Below the pieces are notes generated by a model. That model saw nothing but the letters and a program-made list of their open reading frames with translations. It did no database searches and was not told the origin of the DNA. Both the position numbers and the translations under genes were made by a program. Shown here one piece after another: positions 8,845 to 18,416 of a stretch of DNA of 64,000 bases (position 1 is the stretch's first letter; each line of letters begins with the position of its first letter). The DNA lies in NCBI RefSeq assembly GCF_004959925.1, contig NZ_SPUW01000001.1, positions 868,001-932,000 of the forward strand. Direction: 5' to 3'. Origin of the DNA: Pseudooceanicola onchidii. Its GTDB lineage: Bacteria > Pseudomonadota > Alphaproteobacteria > Rhodobacterales > Rhodobacteraceae.

Positions 8845-9618
8845 TCATGCCGTGGCGGTTGCCGACAGAAACTGTTTGAGCCGCTCGGACGAGGGGTTGC
8901 CGAACAGCTGATCCGGCGCGCCCTGTTCCTCGATCAGCCCCTGATGCAGGAAGACCACCTGATCCGACAGATCGGCCGCCAGGCGCATGTCGTGGGTCAC
9001 GATGATCATGGTGCGGCCCTCGTTGGCCAGATCGCGGATCACCTTGACCACTTCCTGTTCCAGCTCGGGATCCAGCGCCGAAGTCGGTTCGTCGAACAGA
9101 AGCGCCTCGGGCTCCATGCACAGCGCCCGCGCGATGGCGGCACGCTGCTGCTGACCGCCTGACAATTGTGCGGGCCAGGCGTCGGCCTTGTCGCCGATAC
9201 CGACCTTGTCGAGGTATTCGCGCGCCTTGGCCTCGACCTCGGACCGGTCGCGGCCCAGCACGGTCACCGGGGCCTCCATCACGTTCTGCAGGATGGTCAT
9301 GTGCGACCACAGGTTGAACTGCTGGAACACCATCGACAGGTTCGTCCGGATCCGCAGCACCTGGTTGGCGTCGCCCGGACGCCGCGCCATGCCCGTTCCG
9401 CGCCAGTGCACGGCCTCGCCCTTGAACAGGATGTCGCCCTGCTGGCTGTCTTCCAGAAGGTTTGCACAGCGCAGCAGTGTGGACTTGCCCGACCCCGACG
9501 ATCCGATCAGCGATACGACTTCGCCTTGCCGGGCCGTGATCGACACGCCCTTGAGGACCTCGAGCATGCCATAGCTTTTGTGAATGTCGCGGATTTCGAT
9601 GACGGGCGGGGTCTGCAA
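8845..9618 (-). CDS. ABC transporter ATP-binding protein (GlnQ/HisP family)
   Basis: A 257-residue nucleotide-binding subunit. It has Walker A GSSGSGKST at residues 39-47, the Q-loop MVFQQFNLW, the signature LSGGQQQR, Walker B ALLFDEPTSALD and the switch histidine in IVTHDM. I prefer a TTG start at 9618 because AGGAGA lies 9 nt upstream; an in-frame ATG at 9675 would add 19 residues without a good ribosome site. It opens the minus-strand gene run 112 nt after the PhnD-like gene, so the operon promoter may lie in that gap. Confidence 0.87.
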   Translation of the reverse strand: MQTPPVIEIRDIHKSYGMLEVLKGVSITARQGEVVSLIGSSGSGKSTLLRCANLLEDSQQGDILFKGEAVHWRGTGMARRPGDANQVLRIRTNLSMVFQQFNLWSHMTILQNVMEAPVTVLGRDRSEVEAKAREYLDKVGIGDKADAWPAQLSGGQQQRAAIARALCMEPEALLFDEPTSALDPELEQEVVKVIRDLANEGRTMIIVTHDMRLAADLSDQVVFLHQGLIEEQGAPDQLFGNPSSERLKQFLSATATA

Positions 9619-9730
9619 ACCGGGGTCTCTCCTGCTGGGTCGGCCAAGTAGGACGCAAACGGCGCATGATTGCAACGCCCTCGTAAGGGTAGAAGGCCGG
9701 ATTTGCCCGATTTTTCAGCGTGACGAGGGG

Positions 9731-10483
9731 TCAGAGGGTCGGCACGGGCACCGCATGGTAGGCCGCGTCGGGCACGTCGACGACGCCGTACAGGTGCAGG
9801 ACGGCACGATCGTCTTCGGTCATCCCGGCGACAGCGGCCTCAAGCGCATGGCGCAGCTGGGCGACCTCTTCGTCCGTCCGGTCACCGGCGGTGATAAAGG
9901 GCGTCGCCGGGGTCGGGTCGGTCTGGCCGATCACCACGAGATCGCGGGCCCATCCGTCATAGGCCAAGGCCATGCGGAAGCTGTGGGCATCGATCGCGGC
10001 GATATCCGCCGCCCCTTCTGCGACCATCTGCGCCGATTTGCGATGCGCGCCCGAAGCCGTCACCGAGGCAAAGCGCGCCCCAAGCTTCGCGGCGTGGTTC
10101 ATGATCGCGCCGAACCCGGATTGCGAACTGTCTTCATTGATCACCAGTCGCAAGTCGGCCCAGTCCTTGGGCATAACCCCGGCGTGTTCGGGGCGCACCA
10201 CGATCTTCGAGGCATAATACCCCGGCGGACAGCCCTCCAGCCCGTAGTCCGGGCTGCCGACCTTGCTCACCTTGCCCTTTAACTGCCGACTGTAGGGCAG
10301 GCCGCAGGTCTGCGACAGCAGCAGGTCGGGCGCCAGCCAGTGTGACCAGAGATCCCCGTCCCGTTTCAACACCTTGGGCGCGTCTGTCCCGGCTTCGGCG
10401 AGTGTGCTGGCGACAGAGGCCCACAGCCGGTCAGAGGCCGGTTGCACCTCAGGCCAGTCGTACATCGGAAGGCTGGCAATCAC
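9731..10483 (-). CDS. PhnD-like substrate-binding-fold protein without signal peptide
   Basis: A 250-residue protein with the fold of phosphate/phosphonate binding proteins (PhnD/SsuA group), seen in the segments YYASKIVVRPE, RLVINEDSSQSGFGA and AEGAADIAAIDAHSF. It starts directly with VIASLPMYDWPEV and has no hydrophobic leader, so it should stay in the cytoplasm unless exported in another way. The GTG start overlaps the TGA stop of the TerB-like gene (GTGA), which is why I reject the longer open frame up to 10609. No permease or ATPase of the PhnCE type is adjacent. Its ligand is unknown. Confidence 0.72.
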   Translation of the reverse strand: MIASLPMYDWPEVQPASDRLWASVASTLAEAGTDAPKVLKRDGDLWSHWLAPDLLLSQTCGLPYSRQLKGKVSKVGSPDYGLEGCPPGYYASKIVVRPEHAGVMPKDWADLRLVINEDSSQSGFGAIMNHAAKLGARFASVTASGAHRKSAQMVAEGAADIAAIDAHSFRMALAYDGWARDLVVIGQTDPTPATPFITAGDRTDEEVAQLRHALEAAVAGMTEDDRAVLHLYGVVDVPDAAYHAVPVPTL

Positions 10484-10917
10484 CGTGAGGCCACCTTGAT
10501 CCGCATGGCGTTGCTGTCCTGGTCGGTCACGCCCAGCAGCGACGCGGCCAGGCGCAGAAGCGCGTCTTCCTCGGGATCGCGGGTGCCATCGGCCAAGACG
10601 ACGGACCACATCGCCTCGATCACGCCAAGGCGGTCCTCATAGGCGACCGCGTCCTTGATGGCGCGGGTGAAACGCACGGTGTCGGGCGCCTGCGCTTCGA
10701 TTTCTTCGGCATCGGTCACCAGTGCGGCGGCCTCGCCGGTGCCAAGTCCATAGCGTTCGGCGGCGATCTGAAGGATCACCTTGCGCTCGGCCGTATCGAA
10801 ATGCCCGTCGCTGCGCGCGATCCGCACCAGAAGGGCCACCAGCGCCAGGCGGGCGTCGGTGTCGGACAGGGGATCAGGCTGCGGCCGGATCAGGCGCGTT
10901 AAGAGATCTGCAATCAT
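10480..10917 (-). CDS. TerB-like (tellurite resistance TerB family) protein
   Basis: A 145-residue helical protein with the TerB/DjlA-type core: ARLALVALLVRIARSDGHFDTAERKVI and, later, VLADGTRDPEEDALLRLAASLLG. The paired acidic Asp-Gly-x-x-Asp/Glu turns are the family's metal-binding sites. I chose the ATG at 10917 (MIADLLTRL), which matches the usual N-terminus; the open frame continues upstream to 11178 but contains non-conserved sequence. It is translationally coupled to the PhnD-like gene. The role of the family outside tellurite resistance is poorly defined. Confidence 0.75.
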   Translation of the reverse strand: MIADLLTRLIRPQPDPLSDTDARLALVALLVRIARSDGHFDTAERKVILQIAAERYGLGTGEAAALVTDAEEIEAQAPDTVRFTRAIKDAVAYEDRLGVIEAMWSVVLADGTRDPEEDALLRLAASLLGVTDQDSNAMRIKVASR

Positions 10918-11146
10918 TCTCTCGATATAATCGGACTCGCAAGGAAGGCCAATAAGTCCCGACATCCTTGTGAACACAGCGGAATTCAGGAGGGCGACGC
11001 GTTTTTGTGCAAACTGTCGACAAAAAGTGGATTTTGTTACTCTACTTTTGGTTGCGTGACAAAGTTTCGCCTTATTTCGATGTAACGGTCGGACCAACGA
11101 CACCACTGTCGTCGGCAAACAAAAACCCCGGAGAGGGAATAGGAAC

Positions 11147-11686
11147 ATGCTGGCCATCGTGCAGAAAGATTGGACCACACTGGCGCCGGAGCGTCAGATC
11201 TCGCTTCTCAAAAAGCTCAAACCCGACATGCTGTGCACCTTCGTGCGCCGCCTTGACCCCACTGAACTGGACATCTCGGTCCTGCGTTGGGTCGCCGCCC
11301 GGCAGGAACTCGACCTGGGCACCGCCCTGACGCTGTTCTTCGCCTTCTCGCCGCGCCGCTACAACCTGCTGCCGAAAGATGCCCTGTCAGATGATCTGCG
11401 GGCCCGGTGTTCGGTCATCGACGTGCTGTGCCAGCGGATCAACTGCGGTTTCTACATCCCGATCGCATCGCGCCGCATGGAAAACCCTGCGCTCGTCGCC
11501 GACTGGATCAAACGCCAGAGCGAGAATATGGAAGCCGGACGCAAGGCACGCTGGAACTTCGATCCGTCGATCCTGTCGCCGATGCTGGCAGACAAGCCGT
11601 CGTCGCCCCGCGTCGGTCGCATCGCATCGCGCCCGGGCCTGATCCAGGGGCTGTTCACACCGCTCTTCGTCGCCTCGCGCACCTGA
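11147..11686 (+). CDS. DUF4274-like hypothetical protein
   Basis: A 179-residue soluble protein. The segment LDISVLRWVAARQELDLGTALTLFFAF resembles the DUF4274 core, in which a helix with a Trp is followed by D-L-G-T-A-L. Nothing catalytic is visible, and the C-terminal 60 residues are basic and low in conserved features. It stands alone, with a 229-nt AT-richer gap before it that holds its presumed promoter, and a 345-nt gene-free stretch after it. GGGAATAGGAAC precedes the ATG. Function unknown. Confidence 0.6.
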   Translation: MLAIVQKDWTTLAPERQISLLKKLKPDMLCTFVRRLDPTELDISVLRWVAARQELDLGTALTLFFAFSPRRYNLLPKDALSDDLRARCSVIDVLCQRINCGFYIPIASRRMENPALVADWIKRQSENMEAGRKARWNFDPSILSPMLADKPSSPRVGRIASRPGLIQGLFTPLFVASRT

Positions 11687-12032
11687 TCTTTACTGCATTG
11701 TCCGGTCCGATCCCGCGCCGCGGGATCTAGTCGGATTGTGACCGCGACCGGAACGTCTGAAATTGTTCCGGGGTCTGAGATATTGCCAGAATTCGCCGAC
11801 GTGGCCTTAGCGCTGGCCTGTCGCAGCTGTGCAACGCACCAGCGCTTGCGTGCTCGTCCCAGCCGTCTTTGCCTGTTTGGGAACTGATAGACCAACGCGC
11901 TATCTAAACTTTTTGCACTGAAGGCGACCCTCAGTTGGGCAGGGTACGGGCATCACCGCCACCGAAGGCACCCGGTTTGAGCGACGCCCCCGAGCCCCGC
12001 CTGGCCCAGCACGCTCCGCAGCCCCGAAACCC
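11687..12032. other. Gene-free stretch containing one perfect palindrome
   Basis: About 345 nt without a supportable gene between convergent genes. It holds the 19-bp palindrome GATCCCGCGCCGCGGGATC at 11709-11727, 23 nt after the upstream stop codon. The palindrome has no T-run, so it is at best a weak or Rho-assisted terminator. The remainder shows no repeats or RNA structure I can name. Confidence 0.5.
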
Positions 12033-12950
12033 CTAATACTTTGACGGAACGTACAATTCCGGCGGCAGCACGTGCCGTTCGTAGTCGCTGTTGTGCACGC
12101 GGTCCGGCAAGGAGATCTCGTCTCCCTCCACCTCTTCGTAGGGGAACCGCGTCAGCAGATGGTCGATGCAGTTCAGCCGCGCGCGCTTCTTGTCGTTCCC
12201 CGGTACGATATACCAAGGGGCCTCTTCAATGTTCGTCCGCTCAAGCATCTCTTCCTTGGCGCGGGTGTAATCCTCCCACCTGATCCGCGATTGCAGGTCC
12301 ATAGGGGACAGTTTCCACTGTTTCAGCGGGTCGTGGATGCGGATCAGGAAGCGCAGCTGCTGCTCTTCGTCGGTGACCGAGAACCAGTACTTCACCAGGC
12401 GGATTCCCGACCGGACCAGCATGCGTTCAAATTCGGGAACGTCCTGGAAGAACTGTTCCACCTGGTCCTCGTCGGCAAAGCCCATCACGCGTTCAACCCC
12501 GGCGCGGTTGTACCACGAGCGGTCGAACAGCACGATTTCCCCACCCGCGGGCAGATGCGGGACGTAGCGTTGGAAGTACCACTGTGACTTTTCGCGCTCG
12601 GTCGGGGCGGGCAGGGCGACCGTACGCACGACGCGGGGGTTCAACCGCTGAGTGATTCTCTTGATGACGCCTCCCTTGCCGGCACTGTCGCGCCCCTCGA
12701 AGATCACCACGACCTTTTCGTTGTTGGCGACGACCCAGTCCTGCAGCTTGATCAGTTCGGCCTGAAGTCGCAGCAGGGTGCGAAAGTAATCGGCGCGGGG
12801 GATGCTGGGGCCATGGGCCTTGCGATAGATTTCCCTGATTTTCATCGACAGGACGGCGTCTTCCATCTCGAGCTCGTATTCCTCGTCGAGCGCATCCATC
12901 AGCTCGGCCTCGAGCCAGTCTTCGGCATCCTTGAAATCGTCGGGGGACAT
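12033..12950 (-). CDS. ppk2: Polyphosphate kinase 2
   Basis: A 305-residue single-domain PPK2 that moves phosphate between polyphosphate and nucleotides. Visible motifs are Walker A (FEGRDSAGKGG), the NPR/VALPAPTEREKSQWYFQRY lid region, and Walker B (VLFDRSWYNRAG). The length fits class I PPK2. The start at 12950 has AGGAACGAGG just upstream, and the extra open frame beyond it to 13214 is low-complexity and not part of the family. It is divergent from a small plus-strand gene; about 260 nt between them carry both promoters. Confidence 0.9.
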   Translation of the reverse strand: MSPDDFKDAEDWLEAELMDALDEEYELEMEDAVLSMKIREIYRKAHGPSIPRADYFRTLLRLQAELIKLQDWVVANNEKVVVIFEGRDSAGKGGVIKRITQRLNPRVVRTVALPAPTEREKSQWYFQRYVPHLPAGGEIVLFDRSWYNRAGVERVMGFADEDQVEQFFQDVPEFERMLVRSGIRLVKYWFSVTDEEQQLRFLIRIHDPLKQWKLSPMDLQSRIRWEDYTRAKEEMLERTNIEEAPWYIVPGNDKKRARLNCIDHLLTRFPYEEVEGDEISLPDRVHNSDYERHVLPPELYVPSKY

Positions 12951-13098
12951 GTCGGCCTCGTTCCTGTCAGTCTGCCCCTGCCGGGTCTGGCAGGGGGTTT
13001 CTGGCTTAGAGCACAGAATTGTAACGGCAATCGGACGGACGCCGAGACGCTGTGATGCCAGTTGGCGTCTGTTCCTTCTGAAAAGTTGACCTAGTTTC

Positions 13099-13119
13099 CT
13101 CCGTCGGATCAAGACGGAG
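13099..13119. other. Inverted repeat in the ppk2 / small-gene divergent region
   Basis: CTCCGTC and GACGGAG form perfect 7-bp arms around a 7-nt loop. It lies about 95 nt before the chosen start of the small plus-strand gene and about 150 nt before ppk2. It may be an operator or a 5'-leader hairpin; nothing in the sequence decides between these. Confidence 0.35.
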
Positions 13120-13212
13120 CCTGCGCTGACCATGCCGACTGACGCAACACGTTCGACATTTGCGACACGCCAAGGTGTTGGCGCAGTGCGGGACGATTTG
13201 AAGGATCGTGTC

Positions 13213-13428
13213 ATGACACGCGCTTCGGCGGTCGAAAGTCTGCACGTGCTTAGTGTTGCACATGCCCAGGATGCCGCGGCAGCCTGGCGCAGCAGCCGCG
13301 AGGACTGTGACGCCCTGAAGGCCGAGCTTTACCGGATCCGCAGGCGCGTGTCCTCGCTCTCAAACCTCATCGCAGAGGCTCGGCGCATGGGCGGAGACCC
13401 GGCGTCCGATCAGGATCCGGACGCCTGA
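13213..13428 (+). CDS. Small hypothetical protein, partly coiled
   Basis: A 71-residue protein from ATG 13213, which has GAAGGA 7 nt upstream. An in-frame ATG at 13132 would give 98 residues but lacks a ribosome site. The middle (WRSSREDCDALKAELYRIRRRVSSLSNLIAEARR) is predicted to form one long amphipathic helix with coiled-coil character; the C-terminus is acidic. It ends 6 nt before the convergent pyrG. I do not recognise a family. Confidence 0.5.
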   Translation: MTRASAVESLHVLSVAHAQDAAAAWRSSREDCDALKAELYRIRRRVSSLSNLIAEARRMGGDPASDQDPDA

Positions 13429-13434
13429 CCCCTG

Positions 13435-15078
13435 TCAGACCAGTCGTGACACATCCTTCGCCGCACGGACGAAATCGGCAAAAAGGGGATGCGGATCAAA
13501 GGGTTTTGACTTCAGTTCCGGATGGAACTGGACGCCGATGAACCACGGGTGATCCTTGACCTCGACGATTTCGGGCAGACGGCCGTCCGGCGACATCCCC
13601 GAGAACCGCAGGCCGTTTTCTTCCAGCTTGTCCCGATAGGCGACGTCGACCTCATAGCGGTGACGGTGCCGTTCCTCGATCTGGGTTGCGCCATAGACCT
13701 CGGCCACCTTGGACCCTTCGGCCAGGGTCGCGGTATAGGCCCCAAGGCGCATCGTGCCGCCCTTGTCGTCACCGACCTTGCGGCGCACCTGGTGATTGCC
13801 CTGCACCCATTCCTTGAGGTGGTAGACAACCGGTTCGAACCGCTTGCCGCCGGCCTCGTGGTCGAACTCCTCCGACCCGGCCTTTTCCAGCCCCGCGACA
13901 TTGCGCGCGCTCTCGATGACGGCCATCTGCATCCCCAGACATATCCCCAGGTACGGGATTTTCCGTTCGCGGGCGAACTGGGCCGCCTTGATCTTCCCTT
14001 CGGTGCCGCGTTCGCCGAACCCGCCGGGCACCAGGATGGCGTGATAGCCTTCCAGATAAGGGGCCGCGTCCTTCTTGTCGAAGACCTCGGCATCGACCCA
14101 TTCGACGTTCACACGGATGCGGTTGGCCATCCCGCCATGCACCAGCGCCTCTTTGATCGACTTGTAGGCGTCCTCAAGCTGCGTGTACTTGCCGACAACG
14201 GCCACGCTGACTTCACCATCGGTGTTATGGATGCGGTCGTAGACGTCCTGCCAGACCGTCAGATCGGGGCGCGGGGCAGGGGCGATCTGGAAGGCGTCCA
14301 GAACTGCCTGGTCCAGGCCTTCGCGGTGATAGGCCAGCGGGGCCTCGTAGATCGACTTGAGGTCATAGGCGGCGATCACCGACTCGGGCCGGACGTTGCA
14401 GAAAAGTGCCAGCTTCTCACGCTCTTTCTCGGGGATCGGCTGTTCGGACCGGCAGACCAGGATATCCGGCTGCAGGCCGATGGAGCGCAATTCCTTGACC
14501 GAATGCTGCGTCGGCTTGGTCTTCAGCTCACCGCTTGCCGCCAGCCAGGGCAGCAGCGTCAGGTGCATGAAGATGCACTGGCCGCGCGGCTTGTCCTGCG
14601 CGAACTGGCGGATGGCCTCAAAAAAGGGCAGGCCTTCGATATCGCCGACGGTGCCGCCGATCTCGCACAGCATGAAGTCGACCTCATCATCGCCGATATT
14701 GATGAAGTCCTTGATTTCGTTGGTCACGTGCGGAATGACCTGGATCGTCTTGCCCAGGTAGTCGCCGCGCCGCTCTTTCTCGAGCACGTTGGAATAGACC
14801 CGGCCGGAGGAGATCGAGTCGGTCATCCGCGCCGCGACGCCGGTGAACCGTTCGTAGTGGCCCAGGTCGAGGTCGGTTTCAGCGCCGTCGTCGGTCACGA
14901 AGACCTCGCCATGTTCGAACGGCGACATCGTGCCCGGATCGACGTTCAGGTAGGGGTCGAGCTTGCGCAGGCGGACCGAATAGCCCCGCGCCTGCAGCAG
15001 CGCCCCGAGGGCTGCGGAAGCCAAGCCTTTACCAAGGGACGACACAACGCCGCCCGTGATGAAAATATACCGCGCCAT
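13435..15078 (-). CDS. pyrG: CTP synthase
   Basis: Converts UTP to CTP using ATP and glutamine in the cytoplasm. The 547 residues are full length. The N-terminal synthase domain starts [18 protein letters not shown], with the P-loop-like [10 protein letters not shown] and the Mg-binding [10 protein letters not shown]. The C-terminal glutamine amidotransferase domain carries the nucleophile in GICLGMQ and the His/Glu pair in GVQFHPE. The start at 15078 matches the family; the frame open to 15150 is not conserved. It follows secG on the same strand after 169 nt. Confidence 0.96.
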   Translation of the reverse strand: MARYIFITGGVVSSLGKGLASAALGALLQARGYSVRLRKLDPYLNVDPGTMSPFEHGEVFVTDDGAETDLDLGHYERFTGVAARMTDSISSGRVYSNVLEKERRGDYLGKTIQVIPHVTNEIKDFINIGDDEVDFMLCEIGGTVGDIEGLPFFEAIRQFAQDKPRGQCIFMHLTLLPWLAASGELKTKPTQHSVKELRSIGLQPDILVCRSEQPIPEKEREKLALFCNVRPESVIAAYDLKSIYEAPLAYHREGLDQAVLDAFQIAPAPRPDLTVWQDVYDRIHNTDGEVSVAVVGKYTQLEDAYKSIKEALVHGGMANRIRVNVEWVDAEVFDKKDAAPYLEGYHAILVPGGFGERGTEGKIKAAQFARERKIPYLGICLGMQMAVIESARNVAGLEKAGSEEFDHEAGGKRFEPVVYHLKEWVQGNHQVRRKVGDDKGGTMRLGAYTATLAEGSKVAEVYGATQIEERHRHRYEVDVAYRDKLEENGLRFSGMSPDGRLPEIVEVKDHPWFIGVQFHPELKSKPFDPHPLFADFVRAAKDVSRLV

Positions 15079-15215
15079 GGTCGAAGGCTCCCGTGAAGTC
15101 TTGTGCGTAAGATCGCAAATCCTAAGAAAATGGCTCCTTTCGGAGCACATCTCACGGGATTTAAGACCTAACAGATTCGCGGCCCAGAGTCCATCCGTGC
15201 CGCAAGATGATGTTG

Positions 15216-15232
15216 GGGCGGCAGGGCCGCCC
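15216..15232 (-). terminator. Hairpin after secG
   Basis: GGGCGGC-AGG-GCCGCCC is a perfect 7-bp stem with a 3-nt loop, 16 nt beyond the secG stop. There is no clear T-run on the minus strand, so termination may be partial and allow read-through into pyrG. Confidence 0.4.
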
Positions 15233-15247
15233 GCAAGGGGTGGTGGA

Positions 15248-15610
15248 TCAGTCGGCGGACGGCGTCAGGCTGCCACCCTCGGCCGGAGCCGGGGGCAGAA
15301 GCGATCCGCCGCCGGGCAGGGCCGGGGCGTCTTCCGTCTCGACCGGTGCCGCCGATGGGGTCAGCCGGTCAAGCACCGACGCCCCCGCAGATTTCTCGGC
15401 CGCGATGATCGTCAGCGCGATCGACGTGCCGATGAACGCAGCCGCCAGGATCCAGGTCACCTTGGACAGGGCGGTCGCCGCCGCGCGGCCCGACATGGCG
15501 CCGCCGCCGCCGCCCATGCCAAGCCCGCCGCCTTCGGACCGCTGAAGCAGCACGACGCCGATCAGCGCAAGGGCAAGAAGCAGGTGGATGATAAGGACAA
15601 CGTTTTCCAT
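15248..15610 (-). CDS. secG: Preprotein translocase subunit SecG
   Basis: A 120-residue inner-membrane component of the SecYEG channel. It has two hydrophobic segments, [23 protein letters not shown] and [18 protein letters not shown], joined by the family's Gly-rich linker [16 protein letters not shown]. The C-terminal tail is Pro/Ala/Gly-rich, usual in alphaproteobacteria. It sits between the DUF6524-like gene and pyrG on the same strand, the latter being a commonly conserved alphaproteobacterial neighbour. Confidence 0.92.
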   Translation of the reverse strand: MENVVLIIHLLLALALIGVVLLQRSEGGGLGMGGGGGAMSGRAAATALSKVTWILAAAFIGTSIALTIIAAEKSAGASVLDRLTPSAAPVETEDAPALPGGGSLLPPAPAEGGSLTPSAD

Positions 15611-15723
15611 AAGGGGCGGCCTGTCGGTCTAAGCGTCATTGCGCGCGACGGGATCCCGGCGCACGTTTCGCGGCTAGATAGGATGTATGGCGCAGGGCCG
15701 CAAGGGGGTTGGATGCCAATGCG

Positions 15724-16119
15724 TCAATCCTCGACGTCATCCACATCCGCCTGACCAGAGACCTTTCGCCGCACGATCGACCAGCTCAGCCCGATGCCAA
15801 GCACCAGCGACAGGGCCAGGATGCCCAGCCAGGTGTTGATCCCGGGGTCGGTCAGCCGCACGATTCCGAAGTCGACCAGCACCCAGATCAGGGCCCCGAA
15901 GACCGCCGCGACCAGCGCCATGCCAAACGGCCCGATCGACCGCAGCGTGGCGCGCAGGTAGATGATGTAGCCCACCAGCAGAAGCAGGCCCAGCAGCACC
16001 GCCAGCGGCATCTGGTCGGGCCAGGTCCGCGACACCCAGGCGGCATAGTTCCAGTCGGTCGGGTTATAGCTGAGCGCGATCAGCACGAAGGCGATCAGCC
16101 AGCGAAGAAGAAATCCCAT
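15724..16119 (-). CDS. DUF6524-like four-helix membrane protein
   Basis: A 131-residue integral membrane protein with four hydrophobic segments, starting [25 protein letters not shown]. The early NPT-x-WNY motif after the first helix is the feature I associate with DUF6524. The start at 16119 is preferred over an upstream ATG at 16227 because the extension is hydrophilic and would disrupt the N-terminal membrane helix. It is divergent from purA across 176 nt. Function unknown. Confidence 0.65.
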   Translation of the reverse strand: MGFLLRWLIAFVLIALSYNPTDWNYAAWVSRTWPDQMPLAVLLGLLLLVGYIIYLRATLRSIGPFGMALVAAVFGALIWVLVDFGIVRLTDPGINTWLGILALSLVLGIGLSWSIVRRKVSGQADVDDVED

Positions 16120-16295
16120 GGTGTCTCTGCTCTTGCGTCGGGGGTGACCCAAGGCTTGGCCAATCGGGGCGCCCCTGTCCAGCGCCTTGCGCAGGGTCGT
16201 GCGGCGATCTGCCGGGGCAGGGCGCAAATTCCGGTTTCCGTTCCCGTGGGCTTTGGCTACAAGGACGCCGTTTGCACAGAGCCGGAGGGAAAGCC

Positions 16296-17591
16296 ATGGC
16301 CAATGTTGTCGTCGTCGGAGCCCAGTGGGGTGACGAAGGTAAAGGCAAGATCGTCGATTGGCTGTCCGAACGGGCCGACGTCGTCGTGCGCTTTCAGGGC
16401 GGTCACAACGCGGGCCACACGCTGGTCATCGACGGCAAGGTCTACAAGCTGCACGCGCTGCCCTCGGGCGTGGTGCGCGGTGGCAAGATGTCGGTGATCG
16501 GCAACGGCGTCGTGCTGGACCCCTGGCACCTGATCAAGGAAATCGAAACGGTTCAGGCGCAGGGTGTCGAGATCAGCGCCGAGACGTTGATGATCGCCGA
16601 GAACACGCCGCTGATCCTGCCGATCCATGGTGAGCTTGACCGCGCCCGGGAGGAGGCCGCCTCGGCCGGGACCAAGATCGGCACCACCGGCCGCGGCATC
16701 GGCCCGGCCTATGAAGACAAGGTGGGCCGCCGGTCCATCCGCGTCGCCGACCTGGCCGACGAAGCCACGCTTGAGGCGCGCGTGGATCGCGCCCTGCAGC
16801 ACCACAACCCCCTGCGCCGGGGCCTGGGCATCGACGAGATCGACCGCGACGCCCTTCTGGCCCAGCTCAAGGACATCGCGCCGAAGATCCTGCCCTACGC
16901 CGCGCCGGTCTGGAAGGTGCTGAACGAAAAGCGCAAGGCCGGCAAACGGATCCTTTTCGAAGGTGCGCAGGGCTCGCTGCTCGACATCGATTTCGGGACC
17001 TATCCCTTCGTCACCTCGTCGAACGTGATCGCGGGGCAGGCGGCAACCGGGTCGGGCATCGGCCCCGGCGCGATCTCCTATGTGCTGGGCATCGTGAAGG
17101 CCTACACCACGCGGGTCGGCGAAGGCCCGTTCCCGACCGAACTGCTGGACGAGGACGGCCAGCGCCTGGGCGAACGCGGGCACGAATTCGGCACCACCAC
17201 GGGCCGCAAGCGCCGCTGCGGCTGGTTCGACGCGGCCCTGCTGCGCCAGACCTGCGCGACCAGCGGCATGACCGGCATCGCCCTGACCAAGCTGGACGTG
17301 CTGGACGGGTTCGAGACGCTCAAGATCTGCGTCGGCTACGATCTGGATGGTGATCGGCTGGATTACCTGCCGACTGCCGCCGACCAGCAAGCCCGCTGCA
17401 AGCCGATCTACGAGGAAATGCCGGGGTGGAGCGAATCCACCGAAGGCGCGCGCAGCTGGGCCGATCTGCCTGCCAACGCCATCAAGTACGTCCGCCGCGT
17501 GGAAGAGCTGATCGACTGCCCCGTCGCTCTTCTGTCGACCAGCCCGGAACGGGACGACACGATCCTCGTGACCGACCCCTTCTCGGACTGA
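16296..17591 (+). CDS. purA: Adenylosuccinate synthetase
   Basis: Condenses IMP with aspartate using GTP in AMP synthesis. The 431 residues start [18 protein letters not shown], with the GTP-binding GDEGKGK loop and catalytic Asp. Further motifs are [17 protein letters not shown] and the C-terminal [10 protein letters not shown] substrate loop. GGAGGG stands 6 nt before the ATG at 16296, ruling out the in-frame ATG at 16272. A strong terminator follows directly. Confidence 0.97.
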   Translation: MANVVVVGAQWGDEGKGKIVDWLSERADVVVRFQGGHNAGHTLVIDGKVYKLHALPSGVVRGGKMSVIGNGVVLDPWHLIKEIETVQAQGVEISAETLMIAENTPLILPIHGELDRAREEAASAGTKIGTTGRGIGPAYEDKVGRRSIRVADLADEATLEARVDRALQHHNPLRRGLGIDEIDRDALLAQLKDIAPKILPYAAPVWKVLNEKRKAGKRILFEGAQGSLLDIDFGTYPFVTSSNVIAGQAATGSGIGPGAISYVLGIVKAYTTRVGEGPFPTELLDEDGQRLGERGHEFGTTTGRKRRCGWFDAALLRQTCATSGMTGIALTKLDVLDGFETLKICVGYDLDGDRLDYLPTAADQQARCKPIYEEMPGWSESTEGARSWADLPANAIKYVRRVEELIDCPVALLSTSPERDDTILVTDPFSD

Positions 17592-17600
17592 CCTGACCAC

Positions 17601-17623
17601 CCCGGCCAAGTGCCGGGGTTTTC
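17601..17623 (+). terminator. Rho-independent terminator of purA
   Basis: CCCCGGC-CAAGT-GCCGGGG forms a perfect 7-bp stem with a 5-nt loop followed by TTTT, 9 nt after the purA stop codon. Confidence 0.85.
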
Positions 17624-17679
17624 GTATCGCGTGGCCTTTCGCGCCTGATCCCCCAAGCCCGACCCGCAAAGGGGACCCG

Positions 17680-18321
17680 ATGCGCCCTGTGATCTTCGAC
17701 CTCGACGGAACCCTGATCGACAGCGCCCCGGGCATCGCCGCAGGCGTCAACCTGGCCCTGGCTGACTTCGACCGCCCCGCGCTGAGCCTTCCCAAGGTCA
17801 TCAGCTTCATCGGCCACGGCGTGCCGGTCCTGATCGCGCAGGTGGCCGAAGCGGCGGGCATCGCAGCCACCGACGAACCCGCGCTTCTGGCGGCCTTCCG
17901 CAGGCATTACGATGCCGATCCCGCCGGCGGCAGCGACCTGTTTCCCGGCGTCCGCGACACGCTTGAGGCGCTGCAGGCCACGGCCACGCCGCTTGGCCTG
18001 TGCACCAATAAACCCGAGGCCCCGACCTTCGCGATCCTCGAGGCGTTGGACCTGCGCCGCTATTTCGATGTCGTCATCGGCGGCGATACCCTGCCGCAGC
18101 GCAAACCCGATCCCGCGCCGCTGCGCCTGGCCTTCGACCGGATCGGCGCGTCCGGCGCCTATGTCGGCGACAGCGAAGTCGACGCCGCCTGCGCCAAGGC
18201 CGCCGGGGTGCCGTTCTTCCTGTTCACCGAAGGCTACCGCAAAACGCCCGTCGCCGATCTGCCGCACCTGGTGGCGTTCGACAGTTTCTCTGATCTGCCG
18301 CACCTTCTGGCGCAGGGCTGA
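17680..18321 (+). CDS. gph: Phosphoglycolate phosphatase-like HAD hydrolase
   Basis: A 213-residue HAD-superfamily phosphatase. The four motifs are visible: DLDGT at residues 7-11 (nucleophile Asp), a Thr in LCTNK, the Lys in RKPDP, and the acidic pair GDSEVD. The cap domain follows motif I as in Gph/CbbZ. It is expected to hydrolyse 2-phosphoglycolate from DNA repair or oxygenase activity, but pyrophosphatase PpaX relatives look alike. It is separated from purA by a terminator, so it has its own promoter or depends on read-through. Confidence 0.85.
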   Translation: MRPVIFDLDGTLIDSAPGIAAGVNLALADFDRPALSLPKVISFIGHGVPVLIAQVAEAAGIAATDEPALLAAFRRHYDADPAGGSDLFPGVRDTLEALQATATPLGLCTNKPEAPTFAILEALDLRRYFDVVIGGDTLPQRKPDPAPLRLAFDRIGASGAYVGDSEVDAACAKAAGVPFFLFTEGYRKTPVADLPHLVAFDSFSDLPHLLAQG

Positions 18322-18416
18322 CTGCCCGCATGCTTGCCGACGGGCACCCGGCACGCTAAGTCCCCCCGAAACCCGGCCCGACCCGGATGACGCCCGGATC
18401 ACGCAAGGAGAGGCAG

